In this document: one piece after another, positions 40,786 to 54,049 of the stretch
Layout of the letters: each line of letters starts with the position of its first letter
Position numbering within the stretch: the stretch's first letter is position 1
Assembly: GCA_963573385.1 (NCBI GenBank)
Contig: CAUYLG010026913.1
Location: 62,001 to 126,000, forward strand
Direction: 5' to 3'
Source of the DNA: Cacajao melanocephalus
Taxonomy: Eukaryota; Chordata; Mammalia; Primates; Pitheciidae
DNA length: 64,000 bases
Notes under the pieces: model-generated
Database searches by the model: none
Seen by the model: the letters and a program-made list of their open reading frames with translations, nothing else
Told to the model about the DNA's origin: nothing
Made by a program: the position numbers and the translations under genes

Positions 40786-41149
40786 CCTGGAGTGGACTTA
40801 GGAGAAGGGATGGTGTTTGTCTGTATGGGTGTCTAGGTCTACCACTGCTTCTTAATGTTTACATTCTCCACAGCTCCCTCTGCTCTACCTTTAAGCTTGC
40901 ATAATTGAAGGAATTAGGGATGGTGCTTACCATGTGTCCCGGGCAGTGTGGCACAGAGAAAGCAGTGGCCCTGCCGTTCAAGGGCTCACCATTGGAAATG
41001 CACCCCGTTGCCTCAAGCTCTTCAATGACTTCCACTGCTCTTAAGTTCAAAAGATGAAGCTCCTCAAAGGTCTGCATAAGCCTTGCACGCTCTGAGCCCT
41101 TCTTAGTTCTCCAGCACATCTGGAAATGCTGCCTCCTTCGATATCCATT

Positions 41150-41520
41150 GGCCACAGTGAGCTTGCTGTCCCTCGCTGTCAATGTTGCTTCCTGCTTAGA
41201 ACACATTTTCCTCCTCTCTCTGCTTAGCCAGCATTCACACCCTTCAGAGCTCAGCTCAACTGTCCTTGCCTCCGATGAGGTTAAATCCCCTTATTATGTG
41301 CTCTTGCAACACCATATCCTTCTTTGGAAGCATTTTGATATTTATTTGTTCTCATCATTATTTGATTAACCTCTGTCTCCGCCACTGAATGAAAAGCCCC
41401 TGGAGAACAGGGACCTTCTCTAGTTGTCCTCACCATTGAATTCTGTGTCCACAGAGGGACTGGCACTCAGTAAGCACTTCAATCATTATTTGCTATGAAT
41501 GAAAATGAATGAATGAACAG
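41150..41520 (+). repeat. L2 LINE 3' end
   Basis: aaaagcccctggagaacagggacc ... cactcagtaagcacttcaatc, ending in the (TGAA)n tail atgaaaatgaatgaatgaac that is diagnostic of L2. Confidence 0.85.
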
Positions 41521-43149
41521 AAAAGTGACTAACAATACCTAAATTAAAGGCTTTCTTCCAGTTTAGAAGGAAGGAATAAGGTAACGGTTCATCTAATACT
41601 ACAGTTTCAACGTAGGACAGATTAAGATTACTCCAAAGCAAGGGATGTAATGCATTCTAGATTGACAGTAAAAGGAAAGCTATTCAGGGTAAGGGTTCAT
41701 TTTACCACACTGCCTATTCCAGGCTGATTTTTTAAAATTATTATTCGAAGAACAATTTGAAACTAGAATGACACACTGGTAGTCATTGATCTGCATTATA
41801 TCTTCAGAGGAAATGCCACTGAATTCAGGAGAAGTATATTTAACCTGCATGGTATTCAAAAACTGCTGGAAAAGCTTAGCTCCTGTACCCTATGCCAGTG
41901 GCCTTGCTAAGCAGGTATGCTAGATGCTCAAATGTATAATTTTCTGCAGGCGCTTTTGGTAAAAACATTCTTCTTTTTCATGTCTTCCAGCAAACCTCAT
42001 TATCCTTCTTGTGACCCTGTAGGCATCTCATCTGCTTTTGGCTTGTTTACAAGTTTGAAAATATGAACTGCATCTCCTGCCTCAGGAAGGATTGCTTGGC
42101 TACTACTCTACATTTTTAGAGTGTGAATTCTATTATTTTACCACTGATACCTTGAATAATGGAGTTTAATGCATTTTCACAGAAGCTAGAAATAATTAAC
42201 AATTTCTTATTTTCATGAAGTACAGTAAGTTATTCTCACTTGGAAGAACAAGAGGAACATACATAGGGGAATATAAATTTTGAATAATGTTGAAACTATA
42301 TTAAAGTAAGATCATAAGTTGGCAGTCACCATGGAATCGGGGAAAAGTGCTGCTGTATATAGGACGCTAGCTTTCAGTAAGGTAGGAATATAGACGAGCA
42401 AAACAAGACCAAGGATGCCCCAGGAATGGGCTCCCAGCTTCATTTATCATCTTTGTAAATTATCTAGAAACGAAACTATAAAGGATATATAAAGGAAGAC
42501 ATATAAAGGTGAAACCTTTGCAGCTGACATTGAGGTCTATCAGATAGTGAAATACTTAACAATAATGATTTCAAGAAAATGTACTCTGTGACCTTCTTTT
42601 ATTGTCTAGTAAACACCATGCATTGCGCTTGCCTCCAGTGGTAGGTGTCATACCACATAAAACACCACTTCTCGTTCTGGGGACCTTGAAATTTTATATA
42701 AATGAACACAGAGAGGCATTTGCCTGCTTTGACATTTCTTAAAGTGGACTTTAATAGTGGGATGTTAAAAGAGATTACAATAGTTCTTCGCAGAGCCTTA
42801 AATGTGTTAGTGAATACTGGGAATCATTTCTATGAAAGGAGTGGATTATACAGTGGTCCCCACGTTTATTTGAAGACAGCATCTTGGTTTTATTTTTGGC
42901 TTTGCATTTGTGTGTTTGTTTTTGGAGGGACAGCATGTGAACTTGTGAGACTAGTATAGCCTGGAACATGCTCTGGGAAATGCTGACTTATTAAAAAAAT
43001 AGAGAGATGTCTGGAATTTCAAGAATTTTGGATATCTCTTCATCAAATATTTACTGAGTACTTAAATCGCTGAGAAATGGCATGAGGCCCCATGACAGGG
43101 AGCTCTAAAACCCCACCGTTTCAGAGCAGCAATGCTCCTAACTGCTGAG

Positions 43150-43595
43150 AAGTGAAAACAACAGACAAATGTCTGTCAACTGATAAATGGATAAGAAAAA
43201 TGTGGTATATTCATAGAATGGAATATTACATGGCCATACAAATAAATGAAGTACTGGTACAAGCTATAATATGGTCAACCTTGAAAACATTATGCAAAGT
43301 AAAAGAAACCAGACACAAAAGGCCTCATGCTGGATGATTCCACTCATATGAAAAATCCTGAGTAAAGCTATAGACAAAGAAAGCAGATTCGTGGTTGCCA
43401 GAGGTGGAAGGGGGAGGAGAATGAGGAGTGACTGCTAATGAGTTCAGAGTTTCTTTTAGGGATGAGGAAAATGTTCTGAAGTTAGATACCGATGATGGTT
43501 ATACAACTTTGTAAATATACTAAAAATCACTGGATTGTGTACTTTAAAAGAATGCATTTTATAGTATGTGAATTTTGTGTCATTAAAAAAATCCA
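43150..43595 (+). mobile_element. L1M-type LINE 3' end
   Basis: Old L1 3' UTR: aactgataaatggataagaaaaatgtggtatattcatagaatggaatattac ... gtggttgccagaggtggaa ... ending attaaaaaaatcc. It may lie within a long RAPGEF4 3'UTR in antisense. Confidence 0.82.
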
Positions 43596-43979
43596 ATACC
43601 CCACCATACCAAATGGTTATCCTTCTCCTATGTTAAGAATTGAGAAGAACATAATCATTTCTTGTCAACAATTATATTTAGTGAAGATACTAGATGTTAT
43701 TTACAGAAGATATACATACATACAATTCCTATACATTAAATGTAGTCTAATTGTGAAAACAGGAAAAAATGTACTTCAAAATTACATACTAAATAAAATA
43801 AATAAAAAGTAATTATTTGGCACAATATCTATTATGTAGCAAATAAATAACTCTATACCATTGATTGAATGAACTATTTACAATCTATTTGAAAGTGCAA
43901 AACAATTGCTGAAAATTAAGATATTTGTAATGACATTTAAGTCCAGAAAATATTTTTTCATCAGGTACAATAAATCTGT

Positions 43980-44783
43980 AGCCAATAGTTAAGGTTTTTA
44001 ATGCCCAGGAAAATATTTCAATTGTGAAAAATGTTTTGTGCATATTGTGCTCTTCTGAAATGTTATTTTTTACTTTAACGCTGGCAAATTTAAGAACCTT
44101 GGCATTTCTTAGTGGAATTCTTATGTATATAATCCAGATTTGTAAATTTTTAAAAAGTTACATTGTAAACATAAATATTATTCTGTATATCATTCAGACC
44201 TTACAGACCAGTCCTCCCTAAATTACAAACAGCCATAATGTTTTAGAATAATGTGGTCAGGTTCTATTCCTTCAGAGGTAAGACTATGAAGATGGAAGAA
44301 TACAACCTATAATTTGGATGTCTATAGATTCCTCAGTACCTTCTCCAATCACATGCTCCAAATAAAGATGCTGAGTTAAAATTTTATCCAAATCTATCCC
44401 ATTTGTAGCACATCTCATCCCATACACACTCTTAGGAAAAATGTCAGGGGCTTGCTAGTTCTCTTGACAAGGGTATTTCTACCAAACTCTTCACGTGGGC
44501 CTTATTCGATACTTCAGCAGAGAAGATGGCACAAGTGGAAATGAAAGAGGGTAACCACAAACTGGGGATTCCTAAGCTAGAGTGTGTAAGCTTTATGCAA
44601 GTCAAATAATTCCTTCTCTTGCCAGGTAGCTGGGAGGCTGAATGCAGCCCTGAGGGGTCTCAGGATGTGTTTTTGCTTGTTTTGTAGAATTCTCTAGTGG
44701 CAATACAGTCAGTAGTAGCATAAATGGCATTTTTGAAAGATTGTGGACTGGAGACAAACTGTTGCTCTGGGCATCTGAAATGT
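43980..44783 (-). other. RAPGEF4: RAPGEF4 3' untranslated region (proximal end predicted)
   Basis: Downstream of the stop codon the minus strand has no AATAAA for about 780 nt. The first poly(A) hexamer I find is the common variant ATTAAA at 44002-43997, so a short 3'UTR would end near 43980. Further candidates (AATAAA on the minus strand) occur near 42889 and 42864, which would give a roughly 1.9-kb UTR containing an old L1 fragment. The true end is not determined from sequence alone. Confidence 0.5.
43997..44002 (-). terminator. RAPGEF4: Candidate poly(A) signal ATTAAA for RAPGEF4
   Basis: The minus strand reads ATTAAA, the second most common vertebrate poly(A) hexamer, about 0.78 kb after the stop. 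The downstream minus-strand sequence is T-rich, ending in GATTTATTGTACC. It is a prediction only. Confidence 0.4.
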
Positions 44784-44911
44784 CTATGGTCGCCGAGGCT
44801 CTAATCTGTTTGACATCTGGGATAAAGTTCTCTGGTTGTCAATCACATTTAATTGGCGCACATAACTCCGGACATCCTGATGATTCTTATTAGCTTGAGC
44901 TGCATCAGGAT
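44784..44911 (-). CDS. RAPGEF4: RAPGEF4 (EPAC2) last coding exon with stop codon
   Basis: The coding part of the terminal exon is 128 bp: acceptor tttcaacag at its 5' side and a TAG stop at 44786-44784. It encodes 42 residues, opening [14 protein letters not shown] and closing SNRLEPRRP. The central [15 protein letters not shown] block is the family hallmark; EPAC1 has a similar YVRQFQVIDNQ. The ending LEPRRP identifies RAPGEF4 rather than RAPGEF3. I recall His where this copy has Asn (MS-N-RLEP), a possible lineage difference. The 3'UTR continues to lower coordinates. With the four upstream exons it gives 128 consecutive residues, about one eighth of the roughly 1000-residue protein. Confidence 0.96.
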
Positions 44912-45648
44912 CTGTTGAAAGAGGAAAGGGCAGAATTGGCATTGCATAGTATATGCATATAAGACACAGCCTTATTTCTCCAATTATTTATTACATTATC
45001 GTAGGTTCCTGGGTTCCCTCAAGACCTTTCAACACACCACAGTCATTGAAACGTTTCCACTTGGTTGTTCCATCTCCTCCTTCCTACCCTCTAATTTTAT
45101 TTTCTTCCCTGGAATCACCTCTTTTGATCATTTTCCTTTGCATTGCATGTTGTAAAAAAAAAAATGGCACCAAATTAAAAGGGAAGCATCTGTCTGATAG
45201 CCCCTGGTTACAGATTAAAATTATTTCCCTTTCCAGAGTGTCTCACACTCTGTGTCTCTGCTTCCTTTCATCCAGATGAAGACTAATGTCAAAAGACACA
45301 GTTTTCGTTAGCCCTTCACAAAAGCACTTAACATCTGGGCCAAACTGAAGCAAGCCAGTGAGACCAGAGTCCTGACTCCTCTCTTTACTTGCACACAGTA
45401 TACAGCATTACTACAGATCATATGTTCTTAGAGACTGTCCATATTCAGGGAAAAAACCCAACTCACAGGCTGAAGTTAGGACTTTTGCTAGATCTTTGAT
45501 TCTTTGATGCTATTTGCTTGCAAACTCAGCTACCATTCTATTCTGATGCACACCCTAAGCATGTGAGCAACTGAGGTTAAGCGGTTTCATGAAGATCAGG
45601 GCTGAAGGATGAGCTAATGCACTCAGCCCTCGCAGGGAACATACATGA

Positions 45649-45945
<297 letters not shown>

Positions 45946-47559
45946 AAGGAAATGAGAAATCTGGATTTCTTCTTTGTGAATTTTCCCAATTTTAAAAGGG
46001 TGACATTATTTCAAAATAAAAGGGAAAAAATGCTCTCTTTAGACCCAACACCTCTGTGGGCCACCTCCATTTCATGCATCACTGGGTAGGGCCTCTGGTC
46101 TAAGGGGATACCTGGAATGGCAGAGCCAGACCCTGGCCCGACCGGGGTTCTTCCCCCACAGGACACTGCTTTCTGCAGTCTGGTTGCTCCTGCTAGATCC
46201 AAAGACAATTAGAATGCCATCTGCACTAGGGGTGAAGGGGAGTGTTGCAGGTCTGAATGCAGAAAAGCAGAGAGAAGGCACAAATGGCCCCCTGTGAGAA
46301 GAAACTCATCAGTGTAATTATCACATATAAATAATAGCACAGTGAACTGCAGAACACATTGTGTTTTATCTCCTCCACTTCTCACTGGCAGTGTACTCTA
46401 CATGTACAATATACTGTAATTACATTGTACACATTCCCAGTGTTTGTGAATCTATTCCTATAGCTTTATCTATAGATTGTTGACTTCAGAGCTGAGCAGC
46501 TGTTGTTTACCAGCAGTTACTGATAACTCAACAAATGCAGTGGAGTTTTTCTTTTTAAATAAATTTTCCCCTTGGCTTTTCTAGGAGAAGACATAGGAGA
46601 ATGCAGGATTTACTTCCAAAGAGGCTCATAGAACAAAGTACATTATTTTGTGGTTCTTGAACCTCACTGAAAACCTTCTTAAGGCTATAAACCCCCTCAG
46701 GCACACAAGATTTGGCATATAATTTCAGGCTCCTCCTTTGTCCCCACTGCTGAAAGTCCACGGATTTGGGATTGTAAACTCCTGGTGTAACTGGTGCCAC
46801 TTATCTATTCTTGCTTTCACTTGTTCAACTGCTTTATAATCAATCACATCTTTAAACACAAAGTAAATTAATAGATGAAAACATATGAGACACTTTAATT
46901 CTGGCAGAATCTGTATAGGAATAGTTGATGATATGCAAGACTATTCTTATTTTGGAAGTCAGAGAAGGCACAATCATTTGAATCAGTTGCTCCCCAAATC
47001 AAGATTATTTTTCCAATTCATTAAAAAAAATGAACATTTAAGTTCTGGTGTCCCATGTTAGCAAACCTGGCTGTGTGCCAGTCCTGTACTAGGAAGAGCA
47101 AACAGCTCTAACTAATAAAACAAGAACATCTTAGTCTTTTACCATGGGGTTTATTGGAGGAGATGATACTGGTAGCCTCAGATTCCTGTCTATGTCATAT
47201 TATCATGTTGAGTTAATGAGTCAAGTTTTTCAAGTGACTCATACAATGAGCTTAGCAAAAACCTTTAGTGTTCACCTCCTCATTTCCAGACCAGATTGAG
47301 GGAGCCAAAGCTCCACCCCCACCACCAAAGTCCCAGCCCAGAAGAAACAGTAGCACTGGTCTAGTATGACCATCTGGTGCTATGATGCAACCTAACTCCC
47401 AACAGACTAAAATTGTTATCTATTATTGGTAATCTTTTTATAGTAAAGTATTATACCAGTTCTTGTGATACATGTTCAGATTTTAAAAGAGCACCTCAAA
47501 TTCATATGGGAATACTAGAAATATAATCTGAAATCCTGTTATGGGACCTTTTACAAATG

Positions 47560-47735
47560 TGCTAGAAACATAAATGCATTCTTGCAACACCCTGAAAGAC
47601 AATAAATATTATCTTTCCTAGTTTATAAACAACTGAGCTGAGTCATCAAAGGTTGATGTGAGTTTCTCAACATGAAGCAATGAGTCATAAGGAGAGTTGA
47701 TTTGAGGCAGGATTTCTTGGCAGTCGTGCTTGAGT
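47560..47735 (-). repeat. MIR-like relic
   Basis: Reverse MIR features such as aacaccctgaaagacaataaatattatc and a later gaggcaggattt. Strongly diverged. Confidence 0.5.
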
Positions 47736-47807
47736 TGTCTCTAGCCACACTGGAGAGAGCAAATTAATTCTCTTTCAATTCATTCACAAAATAATATTCC
47801 TATGCTT

Positions 47808-47853
47808 ATTTTCTAGTTTCACAACAATCTAAACATTTTCTAGTTTTACAACA
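47808..47853 (+). repeat. 19-bp imperfect tandem duplication
   Basis: attttctagtttcacaaca at 47808-47826 and attttctagttttacaaca at 47835-47853, one mismatch, period 27 bp. Confidence 0.9.
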
Positions 47854-48020
47854 GCCAAAAAAGTCTTTAAACTCAAGGCCCCATGAACTTGGAGTTCATG
47901 GTCCAAAGTGCTTCTGACACAGTCAAATAGTGCCCAGGCTCCTAGGGTGTCTCAATGGCCTCATTAAGAAGACCTTAATCACCAACATATACAGTGTAAG
48001 AGGTGGAGCATTTAACTTAC

Positions 48021-48075
48021 TGAAGGGTTGGCTCCTGTAGAATCTCACTGTTCTGGCCGTATTTGCGATCATGCG
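48021..48075 (-). CDS. RAPGEF4: RAPGEF4 (EPAC2) coding exon, penultimate
   Basis: This 55-bp exon has acceptor ccttttag and donor GTAAGTTA. It encodes RMIANTARTV, then RFYRSQPF, plus the first base of an Asn codon finished by the last exon. It is the C-terminal end of the catalytic domain. From memory, human and mouse EPAC2 have a Tyr-type residue where this copy has Phe (RFYRSQ), which would be a conservative species difference; this needs alignment. There is no sign of decay. Confidence 0.94.
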
Positions 48076-50559
48076 CTAAAAGGAATATAGAGAAAAGAAA
48101 GAAATTCAAGTAAGCATAGAGTATAATCCAAAAAAGAAAACAAATCATTATTGATTTCTGCAACACTTGGTTCCATGAGAAATGACACGTTCTGTTGACT
48201 ATCTGAAGGCAACTAGCTGATGTATAACTTGTTTAATTATTTCAAAGGGGTACCCACACACATACAAGACATTTTCAGGTAAGGAATATTAATGGCATAA
48301 CTCTCATAATTGTTGGCACATTCCCCATGATGTAAAAAGCATCGATCATGTCTGAGCCCATACATTAATGCTCAGGAATAGTTTTCACCGTCCTTTCCTG
48401 AGGTAGCCATGAATTTGTGAGAGAATTTGTAACTATCCTAGATTTGGGGAAGGGTTAGCTTGCCAAGTTGCTGACAGTAAATAAGACTGACTAATGAGGT
48501 ATGAGATTATATTGACTGAACAGCAAGTCAAAATATTCTACCTTTACATTTTTGCTACACCCTCCATATTACTGACCTCTCTAGTCTTCCAGCAAAAGTT
48601 TGTATTTTAATGTTAATCATTTGATTCCCTCCTTCCCTCCTTTCTTCTTCCTTTCTGATTATAACACTAAAACATACACATTTTAGAAATTCAGAACATG
48701 TTAAGAGCAAAGCAAAAATCACTTAGAATATTACTTCACAGAGTAATCTTGTTAATATTTTGTTATATAGCCTTCTTATAATTTAAGAAAATATAAAAAC
48801 ATGTTTTTCAAAAAATTTGAATTCATATAGTACATACATATTTTATTTTGATTTGCAAATTTTTACATTGCATTGTGACTATTTTCCATGCCATCTGCAT
48901 TTTAAAACATTCAAAAAATAAGCATGTATTCAACCAAATGGACAGATTTTAATTCATTTGACCTTTTACAATTTTGTCCCTAAGTGATCATCTTAATCTC
49001 TTTGTAAAGTTTTGGTTGCAATAGACTTAAAAGGGAATCTTTTGTGCTGAGCTCAATTAAAAATGAAAGAAAAGAGAAAAGAAAATGAACAGAAACAGAG
49101 ACTCCTATCCTCTGGGGAAAAACACTGATGAGACCTACACTCCATTTCTTAGCCAGAATGTCATTGTATTTGAACAGTAACTGGTACTCCTGGTCACTCT
49201 GTATGTTTCAGGACACCTTACTGCTTAGGCTCTAAAGGGGGTCCCATAGAGATAATGGATTAATTACAACATTAGCAGAAAATTGATAAGGCTCTACCGA
49301 GAGAAAGAGACTCACTGATCTCTGAGCAGCTATGTAATTCCAGTTATCTCTTTCTTCTCTCACGGACCCTTGGCTTGCCAAAGGGTAAAAAAATGACTTT
49401 GAGAAAGCTTACATATTGTAAAAAAGTCACAGAAGAGTCAAGGCCTTACGAATATATTATCTGTGAGCATCATAATACCTCACTGAATACTCCTGCTTTG
49501 AGAATTCTAGCAAGCCTGAAGTGACATGTGCCTGCATTGGATGATTTCTCACACACAAAGAGGCAATCGGAAAAGTTAGAACTTCACTTCATCAAAGATC
49601 CTAAAAACTGACACATCCATCTGTTGATCAGCATGAGAAATATATCACAAATATCTCTAAGAAAATGTAACGTACAATGTATAATTAGCCCCTGATGTAT
49701 GGAGCCTTGAAATAAATAGTAACTATGATAACTTCCCTGCTAATTTACTTTTAAGTTGTTTTTTCACTTCTCTTAAAGGCTTTGCATCTGAAGGGCACAA
49801 GTATATTCCATGTAGAATTATTGTAATTCTTCAGATATTGAATGGAGTGTAATTACCGAAAACCCTGGGAAATGCTGCCAGTATGCCCCTCTGAAGAATA
49901 ATAAAACAATTAGCAGGGGTCAGAAACCTCTTCCTATACCATTTTGTAGGGAGTAATTGTTCTGCTTTTTAGTTTTGAAAGGTAAAACATTTCATTCTGA
50001 CTTTGGTTTTATACTACTTTTTACAGCTATACTCTGAGGCTTCATAATTTTTAGCTCATTATGTAGTTTAAAATGTGAGAACAATTGTTTAAATCAGTAA
50101 TTTCCAGCCCTGAAGTTCATTTTACCTTTCTAAATCTTTGATTAATTTTAACAATGGTTTTAATTTTGACATATCCTTTTTCATCGTTCTCAAAGATAAC
50201 TTCAGTTTAACTTCGAAATCCAAATCCGGCTTTACAACGAGGTCCATTCTTTTCTTTTGTGAGGTCCAGACAATAATGTTTAATGGTGTGAACTCACAGT
50301 CATGATGTGTGAGCCTAACTAGCATTGCTGGACAATGCATAGTTACAAATGCTTTCACAAGGCCAAAGAAGGGTTAACTTAATATTTTAACTTCACCTTT
50401 TTTGCACCCATTAACGCATGTAATATTAAACAGTTACTGACAACTAACTATACCCAACTACAAAGCACTCTCCTGGGTTGCTAAAAGAGACTTCAAGAGT
50501 CATCCCCTTGAACCATCTCCGGAGTGCACAATGCTTTCTACAGTCTGCCTATAAACAGT

Positions 50560-51010
50560 GGCTCTTCACTGCTTGAATGCATCCAGCAATGAGGAACTCA
50601 TTATCTCCAAAAATAGCCTCTTTCATGTTCAGACAGCTCTGATTATTAGAAACTTATCATTTTGAGTTAAAGTCTTTCTCCCTTTACTTTTTGCTCATTG
50701 ATCCATGGAGCTCATAATGCATTTGCATAAGACACTCCCACCAGCACCATGACAGTTTACAAATGGCATAGTAATGACCCAACAACAAACACGTTTAATT
50801 TCTTTTTAACAAGACAAGTCTTCAAATACTTGAATATAGCTATTATGGATATCTTTGCACCCCCAGATCTTTTCTTGTTCAACCTAAATATTCCCGACAT
50901 CTTCAACAATTCTACATAAGACAGTTTTGGATCTCTTCCCAACAGCTTCTAGTATGGTGCCCTAGACTAAACAAATTGTAAAGTGCAGAGAAATTATGAT
51001 CTTCTTTTGC
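50560..51010. repeat. L3/CR1-like LINE relic with an embedded LTR-like fragment
   Basis: Flanking phrases (catccagcaatgaggaactcattatctcc, gacagctctgattattagaaactt, gacaagtcttcaaatacttgaatatagctattatgg) resemble an ancient CR1/L3-type repeat. Between about 50706 and 50795 it is interrupted by sequence containing a 65-bp LTR-like piece. Confidence 0.55.
50714..50778 (+). repeat. 65-bp LTR-like fragment, copy 1
   Basis: It shares 58 of 65 bases with 52019-52083 (ataatgcaTTTGCATAAGACACTCC ... tttacaaatg). It lacks the rest of any LTR. Confidence 0.85.
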
Positions 51011-51976
51011 TCCTTGATCTAGATGATGCTATACTGAGTCTACAGTTTAAAAAAAAAGTCATCCCACTGACATCTGTTGAAGTCATCATGAATTAAACCC
51101 CTCATCCTCCTTGGTTGAGTTGCTGTGCGGATTCAGCTTTCTCCTCTGTGCATGTACAGTTGATTTCCTGGACCAGAGTGGAGGATTTTAAAAACTAAAA
51201 ACCATCTAGTTAGAGTCTATCTTTCCACAAACATCAGCCAATGTTATTTTTGACGGCAGACAGCTGGTTATTCATTGGTGCTCACAGTCTAGCCTGGCAG
51301 AAACTAAGGTTAGAGAGAGACAAGCTTCATTATCCAACTGCTGCAGCAGGGATGAAACCAAAAATTACACCCTATGCTTCACAGTCCTGCCAGAGCAGGT
51401 TGGCCTGCCTGGAGCCGGTCAGGCAACTTTCCATAGTGCCAGGCCTGGGGAATGCCTGATTACTCCAAAGCACAGATTCTCATCTTTTTTTCCATGGTAG
51501 CCAACCTGAGGTTTATGACACATTCCCATGAGCAAATAGCTCATTAAGACAGGGATTGGTAATTCAGGAGTAAATGTGGGGCAAACATGCTCTTTTAGAA
51601 GGTGTGTAGGTGGACAAATTGAACCCCCTGTCGCCACACTTAAACTGATGTTTCCTGGGACTAATCCTAAGTACAGGGCTTTGGAGCTGATGTGCAAAAA
51701 TGAATATGTTCCTACAGTTCGTGGCCTTCAGGGTTTAGAGGTGGGTCCAACTGAAAGCTGATAAATTCCCCTCAGGAATGCACTTGAGGAAGGAAGGCAG
51801 AAGGAAAAAAGAGGTGGTGAGTGAAGAACTCCATGACTATCTCACGTGTCTGTTTTTCTTTAGAGCTGAAAGCAGAGTGGCACAGAAGCAGATGTCCTTC
51901 CTGGGGCCTGAGTTGCAGAGTGGAAGTAGAAGCTCAGCAGGACTTGTTTTCCCAGCCTTTGTCACCACCCTGCTGA

Positions 51977-52450
51977 TGTAGCAAAGAAACCAGCCCAAGC
52001 CAGCTAGGACTAGGAATTATAATGCACTTGCATAAGACACTCCCCCTGGCACCATGACAGTTTACAAATGCCATGGCAATGACTGGGAGAAGTTACTTAG
52101 ATGGTTCCAGGAACTCCCGGCCCCCATGTGAAAAGCCTGCCCCTTAGTTAGCATGTACTTAGAGTGGGTACAAATAGAGCCAGCCAGCACTCCGTGAGTG
52201 CTACTCTGTGCTACTCTGCCTATGAGGTAGTGTGGCTCTGTCTATGGAGGAGCTGCTTTACTGTATACTGTTCCTCTCATGAACTTGCTTTCTTTCATTG
52301 TAGCTTGCTCTTAAATTCCTTCCTTAAGAAAGCCAAGAACCCTCCCCAGCTGAGCCCCAATCTGGGAGTCTGCCTGCATCACAGCAACCAGTACAAAGAC
52401 ACCATCCAGAGGACGGGGTGATCACTGTCTGCACCTCAGCCTGGCACAAG
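51977..52450 (+). mobile_element. Endogenous-retrovirus LTR (ERV1-like), partial
   Basis: It begins tgtagcaaagaaaccagcccaagccagctagga and contains gcataagacactcc ... ccatgacagtttacaaatgccatgg, a pattern known from human ERV1 LTRs. It also has tctatggaggagctgctttac and gaacttgctttctttc. The right boundary is approximate and no viral coding sequence was recognised. Confidence 0.7.
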
Positions 52451-53595
52451 CCAGAGGCTCTGAGGCCAGCATCCCAAACATAAGTTTCCCTCAAGCTTTG
52501 ATGCAGGGAATTTCCCTTGAGTCCGGTGAGGCGTCAGAGGTACCTTGTTCTCAGACTAGGCCTCTGTGGCCTGGCTCCTGTCACCCTCCTGTGGTGTCCT
52601 CCCCTCAGGAGCAGGCTGGCCAAGTTCCACCTTCACTCCTACCCACATATGGCATAGCCTACTAGGACTTTGTGGCTGTCTCTACCTCTGCACTGACTCT
52701 TGTGCCGTTGTACAAGTTCCCCTTTTGCTCTCCCATTGCGGAAGAGGAGAAGACTTAATTCTTCCGGTCAGGCGGGCAGGCCCTCCAGGCCACGCCTCCT
52801 CACTGCGGCCACGCTAGGACCTTCGGCTCCCAGACAGCAGCCATAAGAGCCTCCCTCTTGGCCTATTCTGCCTCTGCTCAGATCCCTCACGAAGCGACTC
52901 CTCACTGTCAGGCCTCTTCTAAATGCCTTCCCTCAACAGTTTTAATCTTTCCTTCTGTTGCCCCTTAAGATCTTTACCATCCTTGCTCATTATGTTTGCC
53001 AGATTGCTTTTTCTTATATTTCTGCCTCTACTGATTTGATTCTGTCTCCAGCCCTATGCCTACCAAATATAGGATCTCTGTTAATTACTCCTTGTTTAGC
53101 ATGGGTCAAACCACATTTATACCATTTATTTCACTCAGATCTCCACATATTTGGTACAAGAATTTTTTTTTTTCACAAGATCCGGAAATACACAGTGTCT
53201 CACCTAATAAGGACTGTGCCTGTGACAGCGACCAAATGGAAGTGCACAGTGAGGACCAGCAATAAAAGGGGACTGAAGGGGAAGCAGCCTGCACTGTCTG
53301 CTTCATTGAGGAGGAGCCCCGAGTCCTGTCTCCTTATAGACCTTTAATATCCAAGGGGTGTGTGACAAACAGACACACGTGTAACACATGCATGATGCTC
53401 ATGGTATACGGTACATATGATGACCATGGGACAAGGCAGTTCAGGTGCCTGTCTAGGCACATGTAGAGTATCTGTACCTCTACTCAGGGAGGGACACTGG
53501 AGGACGGACACTGGAGGACAGACACAGCACCACAAGGAGGAGGGGGCCCAGAATAACGTCCAGTTAGGAACAGAAGACTAAGGGAAAGTCATCTT

Positions 53596-53946
<351 letters not shown>

Positions 53947-54049
53947 TAATCAAATTTTCTGATAAAATAGAAAGCACTTTTGGATTCAATTTTATTACAT
54001 AAAATCCTTTAAAAATGCTTTCATGTACTAAGCCCAACACTGAAACATT

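Noticed and set aside
50122..50358. Minus-strand 78-codon ORF rich in Lys/Leu (ends LLKLIKDLER)
   Set aside because: I recognise no family, see no promoter or splice context, and it lies within a RAPGEF4 intron; probably chance.
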